From an uncultured Faecalibacterium sp. (GTDB taxonomy: Bacteria > Bacillota > Clostridia > Oscillospirales > Ruminococcaceae), in the NCBI GenBank assembly GCA_937880095.1, contig CALFLK010000007.1:252359-316358 (forward strand): a stretch of DNA of 64,000 nt, given 5' to 3'. The notes under the pieces were generated by a model. It made no database searches and was not told the DNA's origin. It worked only from the letters and a program-made list of their open reading frames with translations. The translations under genes and the position numbers were made by a program. Position 1 is the first letter of the stretch. Each line of letters starts with the position of its first letter. Positions 8,032-15,962 of the stretch are shown here, piece by piece.

Positions 8032-10109
8032 AAAATGCAGTAACCACCTTTAGCAATTCTGTTGCGGAAAAGGCTAAAGGTCCTGATGGCACTGCCGGCA
8101 CAGCAGACGACGTAAACCATCGTATTGCTATGGTAGGTTTTGCTTTTAGCAATACGCATGATTACTACTATCAAAACACCGAACTTTTCATTGGCAGCAA
8201 CACTTATCGTTACGGTCGGATTTCCAGAGATAACTATGCATCCGCATTCCAAGATATGAACACCAGTCAGGGAATTTCCAACGTGAAGAAATCCATCGTT
8301 GCCCTTACTGCTGAAGGCACAACTTATATCAATCACGGTGTTGAGTTAGGTAATAATGTTTTTGAGCACAATCCTATTCCTACCGGTGAAAAGCGCAATC
8401 GCGTTATGATCGTTTTTACGGACGGTCAGCCCGGATTTTCGGAATATGAATCAAAGGTCGCCTCAAGCGCCATCAATCAAGCAAAAATCACCAAGGATAA
8501 CTATCAGGCTACTGTGTATTCCGTAGGTATCTTTAATGGTGCTGATGCTACCGTTCCCGGAAATAAAAACGGAAACAATGTCGAAAAATGCAACTGGTTC
8601 ATGCAGAATTTGTCCAGCAATAACGGTATCGTACAAAGCCCCAGCTATTATCTGTCTGCGGCTGACTCCAATGCCTTGAACAACATTTTCGAAACCATTT
8701 CCGATAACATTGAATCCGGCGGTTCTTCGGTTCAGCTGGGCGCAGAAACCGTTATGAAAGACGTCATCTCCGATTCTTTCCAGCTGCCGCAGGGAACTAT
8801 CCCCGCAGATATCAAAGCCTATACTGCAAATTACACGGGTGAAAACACATTTGCGCCCAAAGAGCCCTTCAACAATGCACATATCGCTATTTCGAAGGAT
8901 GGCAGAACGGTTTCTGTTACCAATTTTGATTATTCCGCAAACTGGGTTGGTACTGTCACAGAGAATGGCACAACAAGCTACCGCGGACAAAAATTGATTA
9001 TCGAAATCCCGATTGCAGTCCGCGATGGTTTCCTCGGTGGCAATGGTGTACCGACCAACAAGGCGGATTCCGGCATTTACAGTGATAGCAGTGCAGATAA
9101 GGCCATCGAAAACTTCGAGATTCCTTCTGCTGATGTAGAGATTCCTGCACTCACTGTTACTGCACCGGACAAGAATATTTACCTGAACGGAAACCCGACT
9201 GATGCACAGTTGATCGAAGGTGCAACCGTTCAATGTGGTACGGAAACGCTCGATTTCAGCAAACCCAATTATGGTCTGGAACCTTGGCAGAACGCTTTTG
9301 TAGATGTATCCAATCCTTCTGCTAGCAAAAACTGCACCGGTAAGGAAGATGGTACTTACACCATTGATGTTACGGCAGCACCGAAAAATTCCGGTACAAC
9401 AACTGCACAAACTGGCACCGCTGCCGGAAACATCTATGTATTCAAGCCCGAAATCGAATACAACGACAGCACCATCAACTTTGGCGAAACAGCTGATTAT
9501 GAAACGCAGAACATGACGGCAAACAATGTCGTTTGGAAGCACGATGAGGCGGTTGCAAACCCCGCCTCTATGATTGGCACTGAGCCTGTACTGGATTGTA
9601 CCTACAATCCGGCAGAAGGCGCTTTCCAAAAAGACACTGATGTTTGCGTCACTGTTACGATTGGAAGCGAAGACATTACCAAGTATGTAACCTTCCTCAA
9701 TCACAGCCCCACGCACGGAAATGCAACTGACCATCAGTTTACCGTTTATGTCAAGGCTTGTACTTTGAACATTCAGAAAACTGCCAATGCACCCGGTGTT
9801 TTCAAATTCCATGTCGAGAACAAGGAAAACGCCGTCGACATGGATGTTGTAATCGAGATAACCGCTGAAACCATCAACAAGCCTCAGGCGGTTACAATCA
9901 AGGGTCTGCCGCAAGGTACTTACACCGTAACGGAGGACACCAACTGGAGCTGGAACTTCATCGTAAACAAGAAAGCCCAGACGGTTGTCCTTGCAGGTGA
10001 CACCCGAACCGGTACAGCAGCATTTGAAAACACGCTCAATGACAAGTGGCTCAACGACAGCGTCTGTGTAAAGAACGTTCCCGGTATGTCCACCGTGGTG
10101 AAAAAGTAA
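7977..10109 (+). CDS. Frameshifted VWA adhesin, C-terminal part (rest of VWA, Ig-like and Cna-B domains)
   Basis: Continuation of the adhesin that begins at 6766; meaningful homology starts at TTG 8019 (LAALKNAVTTF, the first VWA helix). The VWA fold continues with VIVFTDGQPG, which supplies another MIDAS residue, and ends near residue 250. Then come an Ig-like/SpaA-type region and a C-terminal Cna-B-like domain (LNIQKTANAPGVFKFHV to GLPQGTYTVTEDTNW). There is no LPXTG motif; the protein ends in VVKK. The ATG at 7977 is an accident of the frame and has no SD, so if the frameshift is real this half is probably not translated. Conservation of this long open frame argues for a recent mutation or a sequencing error. 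Confidence 0.8.
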   Translation: MGFSYFQTWCFYQPLAALKNAVTTFSNSVAEKAKGPDGTAGTADDVNHRIAMVGFAFSNTHDYYYQNTELFIGSNTYRYGRISRDNYASAFQDMNTSQGISNVKKSIVALTAEGTTYINHGVELGNNVFEHNPIPTGEKRNRVMIVFTDGQPGFSEYESKVASSAINQAKITKDNYQATVYSVGIFNGADATVPGNKNGNNVEKCNWFMQNLSSNNGIVQSPSYYLSAADSNALNNIFETISDNIESGGSSVQLGAETVMKDVISDSFQLPQGTIPADIKAYTANYTGENTFAPKEPFNNAHIAISKDGRTVSVTNFDYSANWVGTVTENGTTSYRGQKLIIEIPIAVRDGFLGGNGVPTNKADSGIYSDSSADKAIENFEIPSADVEIPALTVTAPDKNIYLNGNPTDAQLIEGATVQCGTETLDFSKPNYGLEPWQNAFVDVSNPSASKNCTGKEDGTYTIDVTAAPKNSGTTTAQTGTAAGNIYVFKPEIEYNDSTINFGETADYETQNMTANNVVWKHDEAVANPASMIGTEPVLDCTYNPAEGAFQKDTDVCVTVTIGSEDITKYVTFLNHSPTHGNATDHQFTVYVKACTLNIQKTANAPGVFKFHVENKENAVDMDVVIEITAETINKPQAVTIKGLPQGTYTVTEDTNWSWNFIVNKKAQTVVLAGDTRTGTAAFENTLNDKWLNDSVCVKNVPGMSTVVKK

Positions 10110-10127
10110 GGAAGGGGGCTGAAATTT

Positions 10128-10709
10128 ATGTCAAACGGCAAGCATTCAGTGCCCCGAAATTGGCACATGCACAAAACTGCATCGTTCGCTATTGCAGTGG
10201 TTCTTGTGATGCTGGTATCCATCGGCGGTACCTTAGCATGGCGCACCGAACAAAGCAAACCGGTACACAATACTTTTACTGCCGGCAAGGCAGATATTGA
10301 CATTGACGAAACGGTTGAACACGATATCAAGAAGTCTGTAACCGTAAAAAACACCGGAACCGCACCTGTATACGTCCGTGTAGCAGTAGTTATCAACTGC
10401 CGCGATCAGGATGGAAACATTCTCTTTGGTGAAGCACCGGAGTTCGTGTTAAACAGTGCAAAATGGACCCTGTTGGGTGACGGCTACTACTATTACAATG
10501 GTATCGTTGCACCCGAAACCTCTACCGAAGAACTTCTAGGCAAGCCTTTCGACTTGGTGGACAAGGACGGAAACCAATACGAAATGGATGTTCTTGCAGA
10601 AGCAATTCAGGCGGGCGGTTCAACTGCCAGCGGAACGCCTGCTGTTGAAGATGCCTGGCACGCAAAATATGACGGCAGCACATGGACGCCTGTGCCGCCG
10701 CAGGCATAA
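10128..10709 (+). CDS. TasA/camelysin-like exported protein with SipW-type signal peptide
   Basis: A 193-residue protein with a long signal peptide ending in GGTLAWRTEQSKPVHNTFTAGK, the pattern cleaved by SipW. A beta-rich domain follows (ADIDIDETVEHDIKKSVTVKNTGTAPVYVRVAV), as in TasA and camelysin. TasA-like proteins assemble into extracellular fibres or coat the cell. It starts 18 bases after the adhesin, with GGAAGGGGG upstream of the ATG, so it is in the same operon as the peptidase. No sorting signal is present. The C-terminal 40 residues are rich in Gly, Ser, Ala and Pro. Its specific role is not known. Confidence 0.8.
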   Translation: MSNGKHSVPRNWHMHKTASFAIAVVLVMLVSIGGTLAWRTEQSKPVHNTFTAGKADIDIDETVEHDIKKSVTVKNTGTAPVYVRVAVVINCRDQDGNILFGEAPEFVLNSAKWTLLGDGYYYYNGIVAPETSTEELLGKPFDLVDKDGNQYEMDVLAEAIQAGGSTASGTPAVEDAWHAKYDGSTWTPVPPQA

Positions 10710-10721
10710 GGAGGTACGGAT

Positions 10722-11429
10722 ATGAAAAAGACATTGAAAACAATTTCCGTGCTGGTTATGGCTGTGCTGTTCAGCGTCAATGTAACTGCATTTGCTGCAG
10801 ATGCCAGCATTGTTTACAAAGGCAGCGGAAGCTCTGAACCGTTTGTAACGCTCCCCGGTGATGATTTGTTTGGCGGCTTCAAAAACGTAATGCCCGGTGA
10901 TGTACGCACGGAAGAAATCACCATCAAAAACAAATTTTCCGGCTCGGACGAAGTCTACATTTATATGCAGGCGGTTCCCCACAATGCCAACAACCCGCTA
11001 AGTCCTGAAGTTGCAGCAAAAGAGGATTTGGACTCCATGAAGGATTTTCTTCATCAGATGACGTTGACTGTAACACAGGATGGTAAGGTTCTTTCGCAGG
11101 ATACCGCAGAAAAACCTGCTGGTTTAGCAGAAAGCACTCTGGTGGGACACTTTAAGGGAAAAGGTTCCAGTGAGATTCAGGTCACATTGTCCGTTCCTAT
11201 CGAGATGGGCAACGAATATGCAGACCGCATCGGCGAAGTGGACTGGGTTTTCTATGCAAGCGAAATCAATCATCCACCCGTCACACCCGACACGCCTGAT
11301 ACCCCCAACACCCCCAATAATCCCCACTCCCCTAAGACCGGTGATACAACCGGCACTGCATTCTACACGCTGCTTATGCTGTTCTGTGCTGCTTCTGTAG
11401 TGGTTCTGATCAAAAAGCGCAAATCTTAA
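10722..11429 (+). CDS. SPKTG-anchored surface protein
   Basis: A 235-residue protein with a conventional signal peptide (about residues 1-26, AFA cleavage site) and a beta-rich domain of about 160 residues. A Pro/Thr spacer made of repeated PDTP/NTPN units follows, then SPKTGD, a hydrophobic helix and KKRKS. The S/P-PXTG form is the signal used by clostridial class B sortases, so the protein is expected to be covalently linked to peptidoglycan and may anchor the TasA-like fibre. It follows the previous gene by 12 bases with AAGGAGG before the ATG and is the last gene before the terminator. No sortase gene is in the window. Confidence 0.8.
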   Translation: MKKTLKTISVLVMAVLFSVNVTAFAADASIVYKGSGSSEPFVTLPGDDLFGGFKNVMPGDVRTEEITIKNKFSGSDEVYIYMQAVPHNANNPLSPEVAAKEDLDSMKDFLHQMTLTVTQDGKVLSQDTAEKPAGLAESTLVGHFKGKGSSEIQVTLSVPIEMGNEYADRIGEVDWVFYASEINHPPVTPDTPDTPNTPNNPHSPKTGDTTGTAFYTLLMLFCAASVVVLIKKRKS

Positions 11430-11435
11430 CGTAAC

Positions 11436-11477
11436 AAAAAGGCACAGTCAATCTTCGGATTGGCTGTGCCTTTTTTA
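11436..11477 (+). terminator. Terminator of the surface-fibre operon
   Basis: GGCACAGTCAATC, a TTCG tetraloop, GATTGGCTGTGCC, then six T. The long stem and stable loop make this one of the clearest terminators in the window. Confidence 0.9.
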
Positions 11478-11509
11478 TTTGCGTTTCTGCCAAATGCAAA
11501 ACTCGCTCT

Positions 11510-11902
11510 TTATTTTGCCTCATAGTCTGCCTGTAGCTTTTGTAATATCACTACATCCGCAGGGCAGAACTCATATTCCGGGATTTCCTTTGGCGTGATC
11601 CAACGGATATCATTATGTTCCAGCATCTGCGGAACACCTTCCGCAATATGTGCATGAAACAAGGTCAAGTGTACCGTTAAATCCGGGTAGGTGTGCGTCA
11701 CTTCCATAAAGACTTCGCCAACCGATACTGTGACATTCAACTCTTCCTGACATTCTCGAATTAGCGCCTGTGGCTTCGTTTCGCCCGGCTCAACCTTTCC
11801 CCCCACAAACTCCCACAAAAGCCCTCTGGCCTTGTGTTTGGGCCTCTGACAAATCATAAAGCGATCTTGATCCCAAATCAATGCCGCTACCACTTCTGTC
11901 AT
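11510..11902 (-). CDS. NUDIX hydrolase, MutT-like (8-oxo-dGTP diphosphatase type)
   Basis: A 130-residue protein containing the Nudix box GGKVEPGETKPQALIRECQEELNV, matching GX5EX7REUXEEXGU apart from the final position. Start and end resemble MutT and CTP pyrophosphohydrolase-like members (AALIWDQDRFMICQRP; ITPKEIPEYEFCPAD). The likely role is hydrolysis of oxidised or non-canonical nucleotides to monophosphates in the cytoplasm. The ATG at 11902 has AAGGAG upstream; an in-frame TTG further up is not favoured. It lies downstream of, but separated by a terminator from, the flavoprotein gene. Confidence 0.85.
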   Translation of the reverse strand: MTEVVAALIWDQDRFMICQRPKHKARGLLWEFVGGKVEPGETKPQALIRECQEELNVTVSVGEVFMEVTHTYPDLTVHLTLFHAHIAEGVPQMLEHNDIRWITPKEIPEYEFCPADVVILQKLQADYEAK

Positions 11903-11934
11903 AGCGTGAAACTCCTTTCTACGCAAACATAAAA

Positions 11935-11966
11935 AGGCGACTCCGGCAAAATGTCGGAGTCGCCTT
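11935..11966 (-). terminator. Terminator of the flavoprotein gene
   Basis: Read on the minus strand: AAGGCGACTCCGACA, a short loop, then GCCGGAGTCGCC followed by TTTTTAT. Confidence 0.8.
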
Positions 11967-11990
11967 CTGGTTTACTGTAATAGACTGTGA

Positions 11991-13877
11991 TTAGCCTACG
12001 TAAGCGCTTGCGCTCTCGCCAGCGATGTGACCAAAGACCGTAAAGTCTGCCACAGCGTTGCCGCCCAGACGGTTTGCACCGTGGACACCGCCAGCTACTT
12101 CGCCTGCTGCAAACAGGCCGGGAATCACGTTACCCTCAGCATCCAAGACCTCGGTCTTAGCATTGATTGCCAAGCCGCCCATGGTGTGATGCACACCAGC
12201 GGTGACCTTGATTGCATAGTAAGGAGCCTTGTTCAGCTGCTTGGTGAAGCTGGTACGGCCGAAATCGGGGTCGTTCTTCTGCTCCACATAGCCGTTCCAC
12301 TTCTGCATGGTTTCTGCCAGTGCAGCCGGATCGACTTCGATTGCTGCTGCCAGTTCCTCAACAGTTTCGCCGGTGAAGGTAAAGCCCTTCTTGATGTAGC
12401 CCTGGATAACAGCGGAATTATCCACCATCTCCTGGTCAACAATCAGCCAGCTGTAGCTGCCGGGCTGTGCAATCTCTGCTGCGGAAACCACGTCACGCGT
12501 GCCAACTTCATCGATGAAGCGCTTACCCTCGGAGTTAACCAGGATTGCGCCATCGCCACGCAGGCCCTCAGTGATCAGAGCTGCGGAATCAAACTGAACA
12601 GTGGGGTGAATCTGGATCTGATCCATATCCACGGTATCTGCACCGATAGCAGTTGCCATCTCGATGCCCTGACCCATTGCACCGGGAGCGTTGGTGGACA
12701 TGAAGCCCTCCAGGTTCGGTGCATACTTAACGACCATTTCAGAATTATAACCGAAACCGCCCGTTGCCAGAACAACAGCCTTTGCATTCACAGTAACGGT
12801 TTCGCCGCTCTTGCCAGTAGCAACAACGCCGGTAACCTTGCCGTCAGCAGTCAGGATTTCGTTTGCGGTGGTCTCCATCAGGATCTCAATGCCGCGAGAA
12901 GCGCAGTTCTCTTCCAGCAGAGGAATCATGTAAGAGCCAACAGCAACCGTCTTGCCCTCGTCATTGACAGGCTTGTGAATACGCTTGACAGAAGCACCAC
13001 CAAATGCACCGACCTGCTTCAGGTCGATATTGATGGACTTCAGCCACTCGATAGCCGGAGCAGAATTCTCACACAGAGCATCCACCAGAGCGGGATTGTT
13101 CACGCCCTTACCACCAATCAGAGTGTCCAGCTTCATCAGCTCGACAGAGTCAAAGTAACCCTGCGGGTTCTTCTGGTACTCTGCCCACTGCTGTGCAACG
13201 GTTTCGGCCAGGCCAGTGATTACTTCATTATCTGCGTAATCCTTCTTAGCCTTTTCCAGCGTCTTTTCAACGCCAGCTGCTTCACCGAATTCGTTTTCGT
13301 CCTGATTCGGGGTACGACCTGCATTCATGCCGCCGGTTGCCAGCTTAGAGTTGCCGCCAACCAGTGCCTGACTCTCCAGGATGATGACCTTCTTGCCAGC
13401 ATCTGCAGCGGTAATGGCAGAAACCATACCTGCGCCGCCTGCGCCAACAACAACGACATCTGCATCGTAAACAACATCCTCTGCCTCAGCAGAACCTGCT
13501 GCATCACTCTTCAGATCAGCAGCAGTCAGACCAGCACTTTCCAGAGCAGCCGCTGCTGCTTCCAGAATTGCCTTAGAGGAAATCGTTGCACCACTCATGG
13601 TGTCCACTTCGATGGAGTTCTTTTCCATCATTGCTGCAGGCAGCTTTTCCAGAGCCACAGAGCCAACGCCCTCGGTCTCATCTGCGCCTTCAGCCGTTGC
13701 AGCAGTGATAACACCGTCTGCAACCGTCAGGGTAACGGTAATGTCGCCGCCAAAGCCCTTCGCAGTAGCGGTGCCGGTAACAGAAGCTGCACCGGCGTCC
13801 GTGCTGGAAGTGCCACAGGCTGCCAGCGACAGAACCATTGTCAGAGCCATCAGAATTGCAATTACGCGATTCTTCAT
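11991..13877 (-). CDS. Extracellular lipoprotein flavin reductase: FMN-binding domain + fumarate-reductase-like FAD domain
   Basis: A 628-residue lipoprotein (lipobox LAAC, Cys 21). Residues about 30-115 form an FMN-binding domain ending in the ApbE flavinylation motif DTMSGATISS, where FMN is attached to Thr. From about residue 140 comes a flavocytochrome-c/FAD_binding_2 domain with the dinucleotide motif VVVVGAGGAGMVSAITAADAG and a C-terminal FAAGEVAGGVHGANRLGGNA block. Relatives use electrons from the covalent FMN to reduce fumarate, urocanate, methacrylate or other enoates outside the membrane. The acceptor here cannot be assigned. GAGGAG precedes the ATG. The adjacent upstream gene encodes a free-standing copy of the FMN domain. 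No ApbE or membrane electron donor is in the window. Confidence 0.88.
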   Translation of the reverse strand: MKNRVIAILMALTMVLSLAACGTSSTDAGAASVTGTATAKGFGGDITVTLTVADGVITAATAEGADETEGVGSVALEKLPAAMMEKNSIEVDTMSGATISSKAILEAAAAALESAGLTAADLKSDAAGSAEAEDVVYDADVVVVGAGGAGMVSAITAADAGKKVIILESQALVGGNSKLATGGMNAGRTPNQDENEFGEAAGVEKTLEKAKKDYADNEVITGLAETVAQQWAEYQKNPQGYFDSVELMKLDTLIGGKGVNNPALVDALCENSAPAIEWLKSINIDLKQVGAFGGASVKRIHKPVNDEGKTVAVGSYMIPLLEENCASRGIEILMETTANEILTADGKVTGVVATGKSGETVTVNAKAVVLATGGFGYNSEMVVKYAPNLEGFMSTNAPGAMGQGIEMATAIGADTVDMDQIQIHPTVQFDSAALITEGLRGDGAILVNSEGKRFIDEVGTRDVVSAAEIAQPGSYSWLIVDQEMVDNSAVIQGYIKKGFTFTGETVEELAAAIEVDPAALAETMQKWNGYVEQKNDPDFGRTSFTKQLNKAPYYAIKVTAGVHHTMGGLAINAKTEVLDAEGNVIPGLFAAGEVAGGVHGANRLGGNAVADFTVFGHIAGESASAYVG

Positions 13878-13939
13878 CGTTCAATTCTCCTCACAGTACA
13901 GTATTTTTGTTTCCTGTATTCTTACGGATGATGAATGGA

Positions 13940-14308
13940 TTACTGAGCGTTCTTAACAGCCTCTGCAGCAGCGGTCAGAATAGCGTTAGAGGTGATGGTT
14001 GCACCAGCGTGTGCGTCAACCTCAACGGTGTTGTTCTCAACCATTGCCTTGGGCAGCTCTTCCAGAGCAACAGAGCCCAGGCCCTCGGTCTCGTCTGCGC
14101 CTTCAGCAACAACGCTGGTGATCTTGTCGCCTTCCTTGGTAACGGTAACCTTAACTTCGCCGCCGAAGCCCTGAGCGGTAGCAGTGCCGGTAACAGCAGC
14201 TGCGCCAGCATCGCCGTTAGCATTGCTGGAATCGTTGGAAGAGCCGCAAGCAGCCAGAGCCATGACCATAGACAGAGCCATCAGAATTGCAATAATACGC
14301 TTGTTCAT
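13940..14308 (-). CDS. Small FMN-binding lipoprotein
   Basis: A 122-residue lipoprotein (lipobox LAAC) consisting of a signal peptide, a short Ser/Asn/Gly linker and one FMN-binding domain with the flavinylation motif HAGATITS. It is closely similar throughout to the first 115 residues of the neighbouring reductase, including the signal peptide (AILMAL-MV-LAACG), so the two arose by tandem duplication. It probably acts as an electron-carrying partner outside the membrane. ATG 14308 has GGAG at 9 bases; a longer frame upstream lacks support. The gap of 62 bases to the reductase suggests cotranscription. Confidence 0.85.
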   Translation of the reverse strand: MNKRIIAILMALSMVMALAACGSSNDSSNANGDAGAAAVTGTATAQGFGGEVKVTVTKEGDKITSVVAEGADETEGLGSVALEELPKAMVENNTVEVDAHAGATITSNAILTAAAEAVKNAQ

Positions 14309-14641
14309 TGTTATAATCTCCTTTGTTACGTTAAAAATCGTGTGTACTTTCTGCACAGATGAAGCTGTTGTTAACAAATTCACCTTGTGCGTTTATGAAT
14401 TATATCACAGACATTGCTAAAAATCTACCCACCCCGTCTCTCGGAATGACAAAAACGAATCGAAGCGCCTCTTTTTCCACAAATGCGCTATTTTTATAAA
14501 ATATTCTGCAAGTTTTTTATAGCTTTTGACTACATCGCATTGTATTTCCCTTATATTTCCTACTACAGCCTTTCTCCAATTTGTGGTATACTCAAGCTAT
14601 CAATCGTTTTCCTGTCTGCATAAACCACAAAGGAGCTTGAT
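14309..14641 (+). other. Divergent regulatory region
   Basis: This 333-base gap separates the FMN lipoprotein (minus) from the lipoprotein at 14642 (plus). A TATAAT on the minus strand (14399-14404) with a poor -35 could drive the reductase pair. On the plus strand TATACT at about 14588 is a possible -10. No RNA element was recognised. Confidence 0.4.
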
Positions 14642-15244
14642 ATGAAAAAGAACTTTTCTCTTAGTCTTTTGACTGTTATTTTAGTAAGTGCGATTGCCTT
14701 AACCGGCTGCGGAAAAAGCAAACCTTCCGCATCGAAACCAACTGCACAATCCCCTGCGCAGGCTACGCCAACGCCCACAGCAAAACCGACCACAACACCT
14801 TCCCCCACGGCAGAACCTGACCAGCCTACTGCAGAACCCACTGCTACCCCCGATCCGGATTTGGTGGAAATCACAGACGAAACCTATGCACACACTATGG
14901 ATGAAATCCTGAATGTACCGGAACTGTATTTTGAAAGACCGATCCGCCTTGAGGGGCTCTATCTGAAAGAGGAACCGGAAAGCCTGGGCATTACGACACA
15001 CCTTGTCTATCGTATCAGCGATGGTTACGGCGCCGATGATGATGGGGACGGCGGTCACGATACACAGGGTATCCTGTTCATTCCGCCCGAAGATTTTTCC
15101 GCACAAGATGGTGACTGGATCATTGTGCAGGGTATCCTGCGCGATGTGACCATTGACGGATATCCGTTCCTTGCACTGGATGAAGCACAGGTTACCATCG
15201 ACAATGAACACCGCGGCTCGGATACCGTGGTCAACTTGCACTGA
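14642..15244 (+). CDS. Lipoprotein with Pro/Thr linker and OB-like C-terminal domain
   Basis: A 200-residue protein: signal peptide with lipobox LTGC (Cys about 23), a low-complexity linker to about residue 77 built from PTP/TAEP/PTA units, then a globular domain. That domain (ILNVPELYFERPIRLEGLYL to DWIIVQGILRDVTIDGYPFLALDEAQV) has the short-strand pattern of an OB fold, as in proteins encoded beside Fur/Zur-type regulators. It carries an Asp/Gly-rich patch (ADDDGDGGHD) that might bind metal. The fur-family gene follows after 24 bases, so a role in metal handling is a reasonable guess, not a demonstrated function. Confidence 0.7.
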   Translation: MKKNFSLSLLTVILVSAIALTGCGKSKPSASKPTAQSPAQATPTPTAKPTTTPSPTAEPDQPTAEPTATPDPDLVEITDETYAHTMDEILNVPELYFERPIRLEGLYLKEEPESLGITTHLVYRISDGYGADDDGDGGHDTQGILFIPPEDFSAQDGDWIIVQGILRDVTIDGYPFLALDEAQVTIDNEHRGSDTVVNLH

Positions 15245-15268
15245 CTTTACATAAAAGGAGGCAGCATT

Positions 15269-15700
15269 ATGCCACGAAGCCACGGCTACAATACCAAAAC
15301 CAGACAGCTTATTCTGGTCTATCTCCAGCAGAACCGCAGTCATGCGGTATCAGCTGCGAACATTTTACAATACTTGGAAGATTCCGATTTGCCCACCAGC
15401 CCTACCACGGTTTATCGCTATCTGGACAAACTGGCAGCAGAAAATCGCGTGATGAAATATGTTGCTGACAAGGGTGAAAAGGCAGTCTTTCAATACGTGG
15501 ATGAAGGCGCACACTGTCAGGAGCATTTACATCTGAAATGCGTTGAATGCGGCAAGATTTATCACTTGGACTGTGGTTTCATGGATGAATTCCGCCGCCA
15601 TTTGAAGGAAAGCCATGACTTTGAACTAGAATGCAATGGCAGTATTCTGTACGGAACCTGTTCTCAGTGCCGTGCAAAGCGAGCTGCTGAAAAAGAGTAA
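15269..15700 (+). CDS. Fur-family metal-responsive repressor (Zur/Fur/PerR type)
   Basis: A 143-residue protein with an N-terminal winged helix (TKTRQLILVYLQQNRSHAVSA to TSPTTVYRYLDKLAAE) and a C-terminal dimerisation domain. The latter carries the HLHLKC motif, a structural zinc site made of CVEC and CSQC, and several histidines. Family members repress metal uptake or stress genes when loaded with Fe, Zn or Mn; which metal is used here is not clear from sequence. It shares an operon with the upstream lipoprotein (AAAGGAGG before ATG) and ends at a strong bidirectional terminator. The N-terminus is a little shorter than the typical Fur. Confidence 0.88.
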   Translation: MPRSHGYNTKTRQLILVYLQQNRSHAVSAANILQYLEDSDLPTSPTTVYRYLDKLAAENRVMKYVADKGEKAVFQYVDEGAHCQEHLHLKCVECGKIYHLDCGFMDEFRRHLKESHDFELECNGSILYGTCSQCRAKRAAEKE

Positions 15701-15720
15701 TCTTTACCTGTTGATACCAT

Positions 15721-15759
15721 AAAAAATCCCGTGTCCTGTAATAGGACACGGGATTTTTT
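15721..15759. terminator. Bidirectional terminator between fur-family gene and copA
   Basis: AAAAAATCCCGTGTCCT and its perfect inverted copy AGGACACGGGATTTTTT surround a GTAAT loop. It serves both converging transcripts. Confidence 0.9.
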
Positions 15760-15767
15760 ATTTTGCA

Positions 15768-15962
15768 TTAGTCGATGCTGGTAACCGTGTAGCCTGCATC
15801 GGTAATAGCCTTGGTCAGAGCTTCGTCAGAAGCATCACCGGAAACGGTAGCAATACCCTTTTCCAGATTGACCTCAGGAGTCAGACCCAGATCTTCCAGA
15901 GCCTTCTTGACATGAGCAACGCAGTGCATGCACATCATACCTTCGATATGAATGGTTTTCAT
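15768..15962 (-). CDS. copZ: Internal in-frame CopZ copper chaperone (nested start within copA)
   Basis: ATG at 15960-15962 lies in frame within copA and is preceded on the minus strand by CGGAGGAAACTACT, an SD of full strength at 8 bases. Initiation there would yield a free 64-residue HMA protein (IEGMMCMHCVAHVKKALEDLG) identical to the CopA C-terminus. It matches stand-alone CopZ proteins, which carry Cu+ to CopA and to copper sensors. The linker upstream of the ATG (DDNTNNTTEETT) is low-complexity, as if an intergenic spacer had been read through after loss of the copA stop codon. Whether the internal start is used cannot be decided from sequence alone. Confidence 0.5.
   Translation of the reverse strand: MKTIHIEGMMCMHCVAHVKKALEDLGLTPEVNLEKGIATVSGDASDEALTKAITDAGYTVTSID

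Noticed and set aside
12027..13931. Very long open frame (over 630 codons) on the plus strand opposite the flavoprotein gene
   Set aside because: It mirrors the codon bias of the real minus-strand gene, has a Cys/His/Ser/Gln-rich nonsense composition and no RBS. The same applies to long antisense frames opposite oppA (29664-31766), aspS (48342-50411) and the adhesin (8463-9914).
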